DNA from: Lachnospiraceae bacterium
GTDB taxonomy: Bacteria; Bacillota; Clostridia; Lachnospirales; Lachnospiraceae
Direction of reading: 5' to 3'
DNA length: 64,000 nt
NCBI GenBank assembly: GCA_910575565.1
Contig: CAJTFL010000004.1
Span: forward strand, 124,001-188,000
The translations under genes and the position numbers were made by a program. The notes under the pieces are model-generated. The model made no database searches, was not told the DNA's origin, and saw only the letters and a program-made list of their open reading frames with translations. How positions within the stretch are numbered: position 1 is the stretch's first letter; every line of letters begins with the position of its first letter. Positions 39,063-47,694 of the stretch are shown here, in pieces.

Positions 39063-40394
39063 ATGGCAGCAGTCCACATGACGGAAGGAAACATTACCAA
39101 GCCCCTAATCTCATACTCCATCCCCTTAATCCTGGGAAACCTGTTCCAGCTGACTTACAACGCGGTAGACTCCATCATCGTGGGCCGTTTCATCGGAAAG
39201 GACGCCCTGGCGGCGGTAGGCACGGCTAACCCAGTGATGAATATCACCATCCTAGGGATTTCCGGAATCTGCATCGGCTCCTCGGTGCTGATGAGCGAGT
39301 TCTTCGGCGCCGGCGAGGAAGCAAACATCAAAAAAGAAATGGCCACCACCGCCGTATTCGGGCTGTACTTTTCCCTGGCTGTCGCCGTCCTGGGGATTTT
39401 TATCTCCCGCCCCTTACTAAAGCTTTTGCGGGTTCCGGAGGAAATCCTCGGCATTGCCTCCCTTTATCTGTGCATCGTCTTTTTAGGCACGCCCTTCACC
39501 TATTTTTATAATGCCATTGCCGCCGCCTTAAAAAGCATCGGTGATTCAAAAACGCCGTTAAAATTTTTAGCCTTTGCCTCCGTATTAAACGGCGTGCTGG
39601 ACATCATCCTCATCGGCATCTTCCGGCTGGGCATCGTCTGTTCTGCCCTTACCACCGTAGTAGCGGAAGGGGTATCTGCTGCCCTGTGCATCCATTACGT
39701 GTACCGCAACATTCCTCTTTTAAGGCTTGACCGCAAGGAATTTTCTATCGATCCGGCGTTTCTGTCCAAAACCTTGCGGTACGGAACGGTTACTGCCCTC
39801 CAGCAGGCCTGCCAGCCCATAGGAAAGCTGCTGATCCAAGGCTCCGTCAATACCATGGGCATCAATGCCATCGCAAGCTATAACGCCGCAACCCGCATTG
39901 ACGACTACGCCTGCCTGCCGGAGCAAAGCATCTCCCACGGCATTACTACTTTTACCGCCCAGAACCGGGGAGCGAAAAAGCATAAACGGATCATCAAGGG
40001 CTTTGCCACCGGGCTGACCCTGGAATTCACCTACTGGATTCTGATCTGCGCCGTAACATGGCTGCTAAAGCGGCCCTTTATGCAGCTGTTCGTCACCTCC
40101 GACGAAACGGAAGTGATTGCTTTAGGCTGCAGCTACTTAAGCCTTATGGCCGTTTTCTATATTTTCCCCGGATTTACTAATGGCTTCCAGGGATTTTTCC
40201 GGGGAATGGGGCATATGAAAATGACCCTTCTGGGCACATTTATCCAAACCTCCCTGCGGGTCATTTCCGTGTATATTTTAGTGCCCCGGATCGGGATCGA
40301 CGGCATTGCCTTCGCCTGTGCCGTCGGCTGGAGCGCTATGCTCTTGGTGGAAATCCCCTACTTTTTCCATTGCAAACGCTCTATACATGACTAG
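39063..40394 (+). CDS. MATE-family multidrug efflux protein (3)
   Basis: A 443-residue inner-membrane exporter with about twelve helices. It begins with MTEGNITKPLISYSIPLILG and NLFQLTYNAVDSIIVGRFIG, typical for the family and closest in pattern to clostridial DinF/NorM-like exporters. ATG at 39063 with GAAAGGGA upstream; the longer frame beginning at 38988 would read through the promoter. The stop codon lies inside the end of a long palindrome (40391-40555). No operon partner. Confidence 0.92.
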   Translation: MAAVHMTEGNITKPLISYSIPLILGNLFQLTYNAVDSIIVGRFIGKDALAAVGTANPVMNITILGISGICIGSSVLMSEFFGAGEEANIKKEMATTAVFGLYFSLAVAVLGIFISRPLLKLLRVPEEILGIASLYLCIVFLGTPFTYFYNAIAAALKSIGDSKTPLKFLAFASVLNGVLDIILIGIFRLGIVCSALTTVVAEGVSAALCIHYVYRNIPLLRLDRKEFSIDPAFLSKTLRYGTVTALQQACQPIGKLLIQGSVNTMGINAIASYNAATRIDDYACLPEQSISHGITTFTAQNRGAKKHKRIIKGFATGLTLEFTYWILICAVTWLLKRPFMQLFVTSDETEVIALGCSYLSLMAVFYIFPGFTNGFQGFFRGMGHMKMTLLGTFIQTSLRVISVYILVPRIGIDGIAFACAVGWSAMLLVEIPYFFHCKRSIHD

Positions 40395-40555
40395 TGTAGC
40401 GACCGGATTATATTCAGCAAACTTACTTGTCTATTTGCCCATCTGCTGCGTTGAATTTTCTAGTCGTAGCCACCGCTACGCCGTCGAAAATTCGCCTTGC
40501 AGATGAACAAATATCCTGCGTAATTTTGCTAAATGTAATCCAGTCACTACACTAG
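40391..40555. repeat. Long palindromic element A (about 165 bp)
   Basis: Outer ends CTAGTGTAGCGAC and, inverted, CTAGTGTAGTGAC. The two arms of about 80 nt match along nearly the whole length (GGATTA, CAGCAAA, ATTTG, CATCTGC, GAATTTTC, GTAGC), centred on GTAGCCACCGCTAC. The left end overlaps the stop codon of MATE (3). It has no coding capacity and resembles a non-autonomous hairpin (MITE-like) element. Confidence 0.85.
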
Positions 40556-40717
40556 TACTGCGTTGCATAAATAACGGTGAATAGGCGTCTGATGTCTGCG
40601 TTAGATGTGAATCCCGCGAAATGAAGGCGTAGTGGTGCTACGTCGAGTTTCGTGGGATTTACAGATGACGTAGACAGCGGGTGCATATTCACTGGAATTT
40701 ACGCAACGCAGTACTAG
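40552..40717. repeat. Long palindromic element B (about 166 bp), abutting element A
   Basis: Outer ends CTAGTACTGCGTTGC, perfect in both arms; the arms of about 80 nt pair along their length (GTGAATA, TGTCT, AATCCC, CGAAA) around the centre CGTAGTGGTGCTACG. It shares the terminal CTAG with element A and the same plan (CTAGT ends, GTAG-N-CTAC centre) but a different arm sequence. It lies between MATE (3) and the 40736 gene. Confidence 0.85.
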
Positions 40718-40735
40718 CCTGCTATGAGCAGCGAA

Positions 40736-41116
40736 TCACCGCTGCCTTCCACCATCCCCTTTCTTCCGGTTCCTCCACGCCTCCCGCGCCGCCCTCTTCC
40801 CTTGTTTCTTCTTAATCCCTGACGCCGTCATATATTTCTCGCTGTTTAATACCCAGGCATGGAGAAACAAGGTGGCAAAAAGGATGGCAAGGACTGCCAT
40901 CTGCCCCCAAAATCCCACCAGAGAGCCTTTCGACAGGATAAAGCAGCCGATGGCATCGGCGGCAAACAGCCACCGCTCTACCTTAAACACTTTCTCCGTA
41001 TCGTAATCCTTTTCATCCATCTGTTTTCCCATAAAAATCAGGAAATCTTTCCCCATAAATAAATCAACCGTTTCCGCAAGCCCCAGGCAAGCGGCAAAAA
41101 AGAATAGCATATCCAT
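40736..41116 (-). CDS. Small membrane protein (126 aa)
   Basis: A 126-residue protein with three hydrophobic stretches (LFFFAACLGLAETVDLF, WLFAADAIGCFILSKG, WGQMAVLAILFATLFLHAWVL) and a basic C-terminal tail (SGIKKKQGKRAAREAWRNRK). I do not recognise the family; similar short membrane proteins of unknown role are common in clostridia. A modest GGAACG site precedes the ATG. It follows hflX on the same strand with a 32-nt gap, so co-transcription is likely. Confidence 0.7.
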   Translation of the reverse strand: MDMLFFFAACLGLAETVDLFMGKDFLIFMGKQMDEKDYDTEKVFKVERWLFAADAIGCFILSKGSLVGFWGQMAVLAILFATLFLHAWVLNSEKYMTASGIKKKQGKRAAREAWRNRKKGDGGRQR

Positions 41117-41148
41117 ATGAACGTTCCTTCATCCAAAACACGTCCCTT

Positions 41149-42396
41149 TTAAAAAAACATGGCAAACAGCTCTGCCGGAACGTAAGCTTTGACTGCAATC
41201 CCTTCTTCTGTGTATTCCTCAGACAAAAGCTGGCCCTTTTTCCGAATCACCTGCAGCTTCCCCCCTTCCTGGTAGGGGATCACCTTTTCCAAATATACCC
41301 GCCTGCTGCGCAAAATCCCCGCCAGGATTTCCTTAAGCTCATCCAGCCCTTCCCCGGTCTTCGCGGAAACCTTTACCTGGTAATCGGAAGAAAAATCCCG
41401 CAGGGCGGTTTCCTCCAGCAGCTTATCCGCCTTATTAAAGACGGTAACGATCACCTTGTCCTGGATTTGAAGCTGCCTTAAGGTTTCATACACCACATAC
41501 ATCTGCATCTCCATCTGGGGATTGGAACAGTCCGCCACATGGAGGATAATGTCGCTGTGCCTGGCTTCCTCCAAAGTGCTCCTAAAGGCTTCCACCAGAT
41601 GGTGGGGGAGCTTGCGGATAAACCCTACCGTATCCGTCACCAATAATTCCTGCCCGTCCTTAAGCCGTAAATTCCGGGTAATGGGATCCAAGGTGGCAAA
41701 CAGCTTATCCTCCGCAAGGCTTCCCGCATCGGTCAGCTGATTTAGCAGCGTGGATTTTCCCGCATTGGTATACCCTACGATGGCCGCCACAGGGATCTGG
41801 TTTTTGGAGCGCTGCTGCCTGGCTACCTGGCGGTGGCGCTTTACCTCGCCCAGCTCCGCCTTTAGCTGCCCGATCCGGGCGTGGAGCCTGCGGCGATCCG
41901 TCTCCAGCTTCGTCTCCCCAGGCCCCCTGGTTCCAATCCCCCCTCCAAGGCGGGATAAGGATTTCCTCATCCCGGCAAGGCGAACCGCCAGAAAACGCAG
42001 CTGTGCCAATTCCACCTGAATCTTGCCCTCCTTCGTGTTTGCCCGGGAGGCAAAGATATCCAGGATCACCATGGTGCGATCCATCACCTTGGTTTCCAGG
42101 GCTTCTTCCATATTCCTTAACTGAGCCGGGCTCAGCTCGTCATCGCAGATAATGCCGGTGGCCTCGGTTTCCCACACTTTCCATTTTACTTCTTCCAGCT
42201 TCCCTTTTCCCAGATAGGTAGCCGGGTGGGCGCTTTCCCGGTTTTGCAGCACCCTTCCCACCGTCTCTGCCCCGGCAGTTTCCGCCAGCTGGGCAAGCTC
42301 TTCAAGGGAGGTTTCCCCCTCACCCTCTTCCCCGGATGAAATCCCTACCAGAACCACCCGTTCCTGAAGCTTTTGATCATCAAAATCATATTCCAT
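41149..42396 (-). CDS. hflX: GTPase HflX
   Basis: A 415-residue cytoplasmic ribosome-associated GTPase that splits stalled or hibernating ribosomes. The N-terminal HflX domain (about 1-190) includes LAETAGAETVGRVLQ and GRGPGE-like features (GGIGTRGPGETKLETDRR). The G domain has G1 GYTNAGKSTLLNQL, G3 DTVG (LLVTDTVGFIRKLPHHLVEAFRSTLEEA follows in the usual way), and G4 NKAD. C-terminal domain of about 60 residues. The ATG at 42396 has AAGGAG upstream; a TTG two codons earlier is less likely. Confidence 0.95.
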   Translation of the reverse strand: MEYDFDDQKLQERVVLVGISSGEEGEGETSLEELAQLAETAGAETVGRVLQNRESAHPATYLGKGKLEEVKWKVWETEATGIICDDELSPAQLRNMEEALETKVMDRTMVILDIFASRANTKEGKIQVELAQLRFLAVRLAGMRKSLSRLGGGIGTRGPGETKLETDRRRLHARIGQLKAELGEVKRHRQVARQQRSKNQIPVAAIVGYTNAGKSTLLNQLTDAGSLAEDKLFATLDPITRNLRLKDGQELLVTDTVGFIRKLPHHLVEAFRSTLEEARHSDIILHVADCSNPQMEMQMYVVYETLRQLQIQDKVIVTVFNKADKLLEETALRDFSSDYQVKVSAKTGEGLDELKEILAGILRSRRVYLEKVIPYQEGGKLQVIRKKGQLLSEEYTEEGIAVKAYVPAELFAMFF

Positions 42397-42420
42397 GCAC
42401 AATTACTCCTTATGCTTTCC

Positions 42421-42482
42421 TAGAGCGTGTTTGAAAAATCATTCCCGCCATCTGGCGAAAAGCATTTTTCAAACACGCTCTA
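42421..42482. repeat. Perfect 19-bp palindrome, GAGCGTGTTTGAAAAA family (copy 3)
   Basis: TAGAGCGTGTTTGAAAAAT (42421-42439) is exactly inverted at 42464-42482, with an inner CGCC/GGCG hairpin. The TPR gene stop codon lies in the right end. No U-tract follows, so it is not a canonical terminator. Single copies of the arm are at 15532 and 20988. Confidence 0.85.
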
Positions 42483-43499
42483 CCGCGTCCGCAGAAAAGT
42501 AATTTCCTTCTGCGCCGCCTCGTCCGGCCCAAACTCCGCCACATACGATTCAAAGGCGTTTAAGGCCTTCTGGTACTGGCCCTGATGCTCGTAAATCACT
42601 GCCTGGTTAAAACGGGAATCCCTGACGGTTTTTCCTGCTTCCTCTGCCCTGGCTGTCCCCTCGGATTCCTGGGATAAAATCTTATTCCCGGCCAGCGCCG
42701 CCCGCTCAAAGGCGTCCAAGGCTTCCCCGTACTGTTTATTTTCCAGATACTGGATTCCCAGATCATAAAATATCTTCGGCCCAGCCGTCCCGTCCCTTAT
42801 GGCTTCGTCAAACAGCCTTTTTGCCTCTTCCTGACGCCCTGCCGCAAGGCAGGCCTCCCCCACGGCGCTTAAGGCTTCTTCCCTTCCAAAGCTCCCGCTG
42901 CGGGAAACTTCCGGCTGCCCCTCTGCCTCCTGGGACTCCCCCCCGTCTTCTTCCCCTCCTTTTAATTTCTTCCAAAACCCAAGCAAGTCCTTCTCCTTTT
43001 CCCCTTCCTGCTCCAGCCGGATTCCGTCGGCATAGGAAGCCAGGGCGCCGTCCGTATCGCCGGACAAGGCTTTCATCACCGCATTCTGGTAGCAGTACTC
43101 CAACTTTTCCCCATCGATTTCCAGCAGAACGTCATACGTATGGGCGGCAGCACCGTAATCACCTAACTGGTATTCTGCCTCAGCCCGGTATTTTAATACA
43201 TCAATCTCAAATTCCCCGATTTTCCCTCCCGGCATCTGGACTGCCCCGTCAAAATCGGCCACCGCCCCCGCGTAATCCCCTAAGCCCATCTTCTCGATGC
43301 CGGATAAGCGAAGCGCATACCGATCCTGCTTCTCCTCTCCCCTTCCCTTGCATCCCCCAAGGCCGGGGACAAAAAACGCAAAAAGCAACAGAAGCAGCAG
43401 GGCTTTATTTCCGCAGGCGATGAGCCAAGTGCCGTGCTCGCAGCGGGGTATTTGATTTATCCTAATGCGCTTCTTAAAACGCCTGCAACGATTTATCAT
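42480..43499 (-). CDS. TPR-repeat lipoprotein
   Basis: A 339-residue exported protein. After a basic N-terminus comes a hydrophobic core LLLLLLFAFFVPGLGGC whose LGGC is a lipobox, so it should be a lipoprotein. The mature part has about five to six tetratricopeptide-like repeats (GLGDYAGAVADFDGAV, YQLGDYGAAAHTYDVLL, ENKQYGEALDAFERAAL, YEHQGQYQKALNAFE). A Glu/Ser-rich insertion lies in the middle. Start at 43499 (GGAG 9 nt upstream) preferred over 43514. Last gene of the scp-dut operon; probably a scaffold at the membrane surface. Confidence 0.85.
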   Translation of the reverse strand: MINRCRRFKKRIRINQIPRCEHGTWLIACGNKALLLLLLFAFFVPGLGGCKGRGEEKQDRYALRLSGIEKMGLGDYAGAVADFDGAVQMPGGKIGEFEIDVLKYRAEAEYQLGDYGAAAHTYDVLLEIDGEKLEYCYQNAVMKALSGDTDGALASYADGIRLEQEGEKEKDLLGFWKKLKGGEEDGGESQEAEGQPEVSRSGSFGREEALSAVGEACLAAGRQEEAKRLFDEAIRDGTAGPKIFYDLGIQYLENKQYGEALDAFERAALAGNKILSQESEGTARAEEAGKTVRDSRFNQAVIYEHQGQYQKALNAFESYVAEFGPDEAAQKEITFLRTR

Positions 43500-43516
43500 C
43501 CTATTGATCTCCATGC

Positions 43517-44038
43517 TTAAACGGAGCCGCTGGTGCTCCCAAACCCTCCATTCCTAATTCCTTCGGCCTCGTCGTCCTCCGTGATCCCATACTCCATAAA
43601 AATCCCCTGGGCAAAAGCCATCCCGGCGGCCAGTTCCACCCGCTTCCCTTCCCGTCCGTCATTCAGCATCTTGACCAGAATATGGCCTTCATTGTCGGAA
43701 AAGAAATAGTCGCTGTCAATGATGCCCACTGTATTATTCATCTGAAGGCGGTACTTAAAGCCCAGCCCGCTTCTGGGGTATATCTGCAGCACCCATCCTT
43801 CATCCATCTGCACCCGGATTCCCGTGGGGATCTTTGCCATCTCCCCCGGCTCCAGGGAAATGGGGCAGGGCAGGAAAAAATCATACCCGGCGCTTCCGGC
43901 GGTGGCGCGCCTTGGCAGCCGTATCCCTTCATACCGCTGATGCAGATGGCTTAAGCCTCCTCCATCCCCAAAAATTTCCTGCCAATCCGCGGCAAACTGC
44001 TCCTCGCTTACCTTATAAAATTTAGCGATCCGCTTCAT
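43517..44038 (-). CDS. dut: dUTP diphosphatase
   Basis: A 173-residue trimeric-type dUTPase, hydrolysing dUTP to dUMP and PPi. Motifs in order: AGYDFFLP (1), YPRSGLGFKYRLQMNN (2), GIIDSDYF (3) and the C-terminal RNGGFGSTSG (5). Motif 4 is represented by ELAAGMAFAQGIF. The N-terminal 40 residues are an extension not present in the smallest family members. The start at 44038 overlaps the scpB end by 17 nt and uses a GGGAAAGAGG site inside scpB. The TPR gene starts right after the stop. Confidence 0.93.
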   Translation of the reverse strand: MKRIAKFYKVSEEQFAADWQEIFGDGGGLSHLHQRYEGIRLPRRATAGSAGYDFFLPCPISLEPGEMAKIPTGIRVQMDEGWVLQIYPRSGLGFKYRLQMNNTVGIIDSDYFFSDNEGHILVKMLNDGREGKRVELAAGMAFAQGIFMEYGITEDDEAEGIRNGGFGSTSGSV

Positions 44039-44657
44039 CCTCTTTCCCTTCCTCCTCTTCAAGCTCCATCTGAAGCTCCTTCTCCACCTGGGATTTAATC
44101 TCTTCCTCCACCTCCGGCTTAAGCCCCGGCAGATCCACCGTGGAGCCGATGCCAAAGCGCCTTAAAAATTCCTCCGTAGTCGCAAATAAGGCCGGCCTCC
44201 CCGGCGCGTCCAGCCGCCCTACCTCATAGGCCAGATTATACTCAATCAGCTTATTCACCGCGTGATCCGATTTCACGCCACGTATTTTCTCGATCTCCAG
44301 CTTCGTCACTGGCTGGCGGTAAGCGATAATCGACAGCGTTTCCAGCATGACCTCCGTCAGCGCCTGGCGCTTGGGCGTCGCGGCAACCTGGATTAAATTC
44401 TCGTAATACTGCCGCCTGGTGCACATCTGGAAAGCCTCTTCCAGCTGGATGATCTGCAGCCCTCTTCCCTTCTTGCCGTATTTGGCTTTTAGCCGCAGGG
44501 CAGCCTTCCTGGCGTCATCCTCATCCGTCCCTAAGGCGGCCGCCAGCTGGCGCACCTCCACGGACTGGCCCATGGCAAACAGCACCGCCTCAACCACCGC
44601 CTCCTGCTCAGCCTCCCCCAAGACGGCTGCAGGCATATTGTTCTTTTCTGACTCCAT
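44022..44657 (-). CDS. scpB: Segregation and condensation protein B
   Basis: A 211-residue winged-helix partner of ScpA that binds the Smc complex and helps chromosome compaction. Two winged-helix modules: AVVEAVLFAMGQSVEVRQLAAAL and LTEVMLETLSIIAYRQPVTKLEIEKIRG, the latter a hallmark; GRPALFATTEEFLRRFG follows. Acidic C-terminal tail as expected. It follows scpA with a gap of 56 nt and overlaps dut by 17 nt. Confidence 0.95.
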   Translation of the reverse strand: MESEKNNMPAAVLGEAEQEAVVEAVLFAMGQSVEVRQLAAALGTDEDDARKAALRLKAKYGKKGRGLQIIQLEEAFQMCTRRQYYENLIQVAATPKRQALTEVMLETLSIIAYRQPVTKLEIEKIRGVKSDHAVNKLIEYNLAYEVGRLDAPGRPALFATTEEFLRRFGIGSTVDLPGLKPEVEEEIKSQVEKELQMELEEEEGKEDEADR

Positions 44658-44713
44658 TAATGTAAATCCTTCGTAACTGTTTTGTTACAATCCTTCCCTT
44701 TATCTTAATTCTG

Positions 44714-45511
44714 TCACGAAATAATCTCTTCCAGGCCTTCCAGCTCCAGCTCTTCCTCCTGGCCTTCCGGCTCCAAGGTTTCCATCTGCATATCGTCAAA
44801 CAAATGCTCCTGGGTCAGGGCAATTTTCCCGATCTTCATCAGCTCCAGGACGGCTAAGAAGGTCACGACCACGTCCAGCTTATCCGCCCCGGCCTCCAGC
44901 ATCTGCCGGAAGCTGAATTTCCGGTGCTTCCTGGCGTAGTTCATCAGGTCGCCAATCTTTTTTTCCAGGCTTACCGGCTCTTTCCGGATCGTGCCGAAAG
45001 AGCTTCTTACCCGGTCAACCTTATCCTCTTTCCGCTTCATCACCTGGCGGAAGACAGCCTGCAGCTTTGCCAGGGTAAGGCCATCAAGGAGCTTGTCCAG
45101 ATCCACCGGCGGCTCATACCTGGCCACCTCCGGCGGGACAGTGGCCGGTTTAAAAAAGTGGATTCCTGCCATGCCTTCCATATCCGCCAGCTCCTGGGAA
45201 ATATACTTAAATTTCCTGTATTCCAAAAGCCTGGCCACCAGCTCCTCCCTGGGGTCTCCCTCCTCTTCCCCCTTATCCTCATCCTTGGGCAGGAGCATAC
45301 GGGATTTTATGTCAATCAAGGTTGCCGCCATTACCAAAAAATCGCTGACCAGGTTTAAGTCCTCCCGCTCCATCCGGTTAACGTAATCCAGATACTGGCT
45401 GGTAATCTCCACGATGGGGATATCGTAAATATTCACCTTGTTTTTTTCAATCAAATGGAGCAGAAGATCCAGCGGCCCTTCAAAATGCTCTAATTTATAT
45501 GAAATTTCCAT
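44714..45511 (-). CDS. scpA: Segregation and condensation protein A (kleisin)
   Basis: A 265-residue kleisin subunit of the Smc-ScpAB complex. The N-terminal signature is present: YKLEHFEGPLDLLLHLIEKN and KVNIYDIPIVEITSQYLDY; the C-terminal winged helix has FLAVLELMKIGKIALTQEH. An acidic middle linker (KDEDKGEEEGDPREE) is typical. Start at 45511 chosen because GAACAGAATGG follows the family N-terminus directly; it overlaps the upstream metallophosphoesterase end by 17 nt. Confidence 0.95.
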   Translation of the reverse strand: MEISYKLEHFEGPLDLLLHLIEKNKVNIYDIPIVEITSQYLDYVNRMEREDLNLVSDFLVMAATLIDIKSRMLLPKDEDKGEEEGDPREELVARLLEYRKFKYISQELADMEGMAGIHFFKPATVPPEVARYEPPVDLDKLLDGLTLAKLQAVFRQVMKRKEDKVDRVRSSFGTIRKEPVSLEKKIGDLMNYARKHRKFSFRQMLEAGADKLDVVVTFLAVLELMKIGKIALTQEHLFDDMQMETLEPEGQEEELELEGLEEIIS

Positions 45512-46397
45512 TCTGTTCCTTTCCCGGCACAAGGCGGATCACCAAAAGCTGGGGCCTGTCATTTAAGCGGATATTGATGGAGTGGGTTCCTAAGCCCCGC
45601 CCCACCACCATCCGCTTCCCATCCTGGCAGAAGCTCCCTGCGCACCATGGGACGAAAAACTGATACTGGGGCGTCATCAGCCCCCCGGCTAAGGGCAGGC
45701 GGATCGTCCCGCCGTGGAAATGGCCTGCCAGGCTTAAATCAGCCCCCCAGCCCCTGCATTCTGCAAAGTACAGGGGGGAATGAATCAGCAGGATCTGAAA
45801 CCGCTTTCTGTCTGCCGCACCCAGCTTCCTTTCTAAGCAGCCTTCAGGCATCCTTGCCGGTTTCTCCAAAAACAGCTTTTTATAGCAGCAGCGGGGAAGA
45901 TCCACACCGGAAATATCCACCTCGCCCAAAGGCAGGGTTTTATCCCGCAGCATATGGATGTTTAAGCTGGCTGCCTTTCTTATCAGCCGTTCATAAGCAT
46001 CCCCGTAAACCTCCCTTTCCTGCCTTAAGCGCAGCTCATGGTTTCCCAGGCTGTAGTAAACCGGTCCTATGGCGGCCAGGCCTTCCAGCAGCCGGAAGGA
46101 CGCATCCAAGCTCCCCACTCCCTTGCTGACCATAAGATCCCCGCCTACCAGGATCCCCTCCGGCCCCTCCCGGCGGATGGCGTCGAGCAGCCGCCCATTC
46201 CCCGGCCCGAATTCCTTGTCATGGACATCCGTAATAAATACCAGCTTTTTCTCCCGGCGGATCTTTGGCGAGACAACCGTCTCTTCCTCCACCGTAAAAT
46301 GGTTCTTCTCATACTCCGACCGAAGCAGGCACACCGCGCCTGCCGCCGCCGCTGCCCCTAACCTTTTCCACATCCTGCTTTCCATCCCCGCTGTCAT
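45495..46397 (-). CDS. Metallophosphoesterase
   Basis: A 300-residue calcineurin-like phosphoesterase. Metal-binding motifs appear in order: FITDVHD, GGDLM, GNHE, and GHFHGG. A short hydrophobic N-terminal segment (LGAAAAAGAVCLL) suggests membrane association, as in the YkuE family of membrane-associated phosphodiesterases. The substrate is unknown. Start (ATG at 46397) overlaps the DUF6062 stop by 4 nt (ATGA), and the end overlaps scpA by 17 nt. Confidence 0.9.
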   Translation of the reverse strand: MTAGMESRMWKRLGAAAAAGAVCLLRSEYEKNHFTVEEETVVSPKIRREKKLVFITDVHDKEFGPGNGRLLDAIRREGPEGILVGGDLMVSKGVGSLDASFRLLEGLAAIGPVYYSLGNHELRLRQEREVYGDAYERLIRKAASLNIHMLRDKTLPLGEVDISGVDLPRCCYKKLFLEKPARMPEGCLERKLGAADRKRFQILLIHSPLYFAECRGWGADLSLAGHFHGGTIRLPLAGGLMTPQYQFFVPWCAGSFCQDGKRMVVGRGLGTHSINIRLNDRPQLLVIRLVPGKEQNGNFI

Positions 46398-47209
46398 TTC
46401 TGCTTAAACACCGGATCCGCCGGGTACGTCCCCACCAGCTTCTGCATCGTCCTGGGGACGGCATCCTTGGAATTCTTCCAGTCCGCATCCTGGTTTTGGT
46501 AGTCGAATTTATCAATAAACCAGTCAATATCCTCCTGGATCCGGTTTAAATTTTCTTCCATCAGCTGATACAGCGCCGGGACAGCCCTCTCCTCCTCCTG
46601 GGGAGAAAACTCCTCCTGGCAGGCCTTTAGCAGATCGGCAAAATGGGGCACGCAGAAGCCTTTGGACGCCTTAAGCTGGTTTAAAAACTCCGGCTCCGTG
46701 CGGATTAGATGGAGAAAGGTTTTAATGATCCTGCCGTAAGTGTCCGCAAACTTCTGGCACACATAGCAGGTGTGCTCCGAAGCTTTCATCCAGTTTTCCC
46801 CATCTTTGCCCCCATCGATACCTTTCGCCCCCTGTCCTCCCTTAAGCTTGGCAATCAAGGAGGGCTTTGCGCTGTGGATTCCGGCTACCGGGCCTTTCAC
46901 CCCTGCCGGGGCGGTCATCTTTCCCTTGGCCTGAGCCGAAAGCTGCTTCCGGATAAACTCCATCCTGGTTTTTAAGATCCAGGCATTCCCCAGGGAATTT
47001 CCGTAATCATACATCATCTTCGTATGGCGGCGGCAGAAACCGGCCCTGTCCGTAGCTCCCCGGATATCATCCTCCATGTAGGAGGCTCCCAGCACAAAGC
47101 TGATGGTATCCTGCTCGATCTTCCGCTCTAAATAGCAGCAGGGGCATTCATCATTTTCTTTCAGCGCATCCATTACCTCTATCGTATACAGCTTTTCTTT
47201 CATCTTCAT
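46394..47209 (-). CDS. DUF6062 family protein
   Basis: A 271-residue soluble protein. It carries repeated Cys/His pairs that could bind metal: CPCCYLER near residue 23, GFCRRH near residue 62, CYVCQKF near residue 148 and GFCVPHF near residue 185. This layout matches the DUF6062 proteins that I associate with Firmicutes; the function is unknown. First gene of the scp operon with promoter at 47347-47376. Start at 47209 has AGAAGGG upstream. A role in chromosome or phosphodiester metabolism is only suggested by context. Confidence 0.75.
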   Translation of the reverse strand: MKMKEKLYTIEVMDALKENDECPCCYLERKIEQDTISFVLGASYMEDDIRGATDRAGFCRRHTKMMYDYGNSLGNAWILKTRMEFIRKQLSAQAKGKMTAPAGVKGPVAGIHSAKPSLIAKLKGGQGAKGIDGGKDGENWMKASEHTCYVCQKFADTYGRIIKTFLHLIRTEPEFLNQLKASKGFCVPHFADLLKACQEEFSPQEEERAVPALYQLMEENLNRIQEDIDWFIDKFDYQNQDADWKNSKDAVPRTMQKLVGTYPADPVFKQK

Positions 47210-47346
47210 CCCTTCTTCCCTTTGCCTTACCGCGAACACACTGCCTTAAGGCCAATGCCAAACCGCTGCCTTCTCCTGACCTAACCCATCTGCCAAAGCC
47301 AGCAAGACTGCAGCGGCCATATTTCAAAAGTACATAAGGTACATTT

Positions 47347-47376
47347 ATTATACATGGAGTACGTCGGGCTTGTAAA
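47347..47376 (-). promoter_or_regulatory. Promoter of the DUF6062-scpAB-dut operon
   Basis: Minus strand TTTACA (47371-47376), 18-nt spacer, perfect TATAAT (47347-47352). A GTACCTTATGTAC palindrome just downstream of the -10 could bind a repressor. Confidence 0.7.
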
Positions 47377-47484
47377 GCAAAATAATCCGGGCGGAAGCCT
47401 TGGCAAAGGATTTGGAACAATTTGGAGAATATACAGGAAATTCAGGTAATTCATGGAAACTTGCACAAATTTACAAAAATATGC

Positions 47485-47513
47485 TTTATCCCATGCCGTT
47501 TCTATGGTATACT
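47485..47513 (+). promoter_or_regulatory. Probable glgX promoter (extended -10)
   Basis: TGGTATACT extended -10 (TATACT at 47508-47513) with a weak TTTATC -35 (47485-47490) at 17 nt. The leader to the start codon is about 180 nt and has several short inverted repeats but no recognised riboswitch. Confidence 0.5.
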
Positions 47514-47694
47514 AAAATAAACAGAAGCATTCCTTCCAAAGGATGACACTGCCATCTGATTAAGGGCGCAAAATATGCCTTTTGCCAAAATCGGCACGGT
47601 CAGCGGCAAAATGAACAACGTTTATCGCTGGCTATCAATATAGGATGCCTGATTACTCGCGACTGATTATTTGACTTCTTGAAAGGAGGCATCT

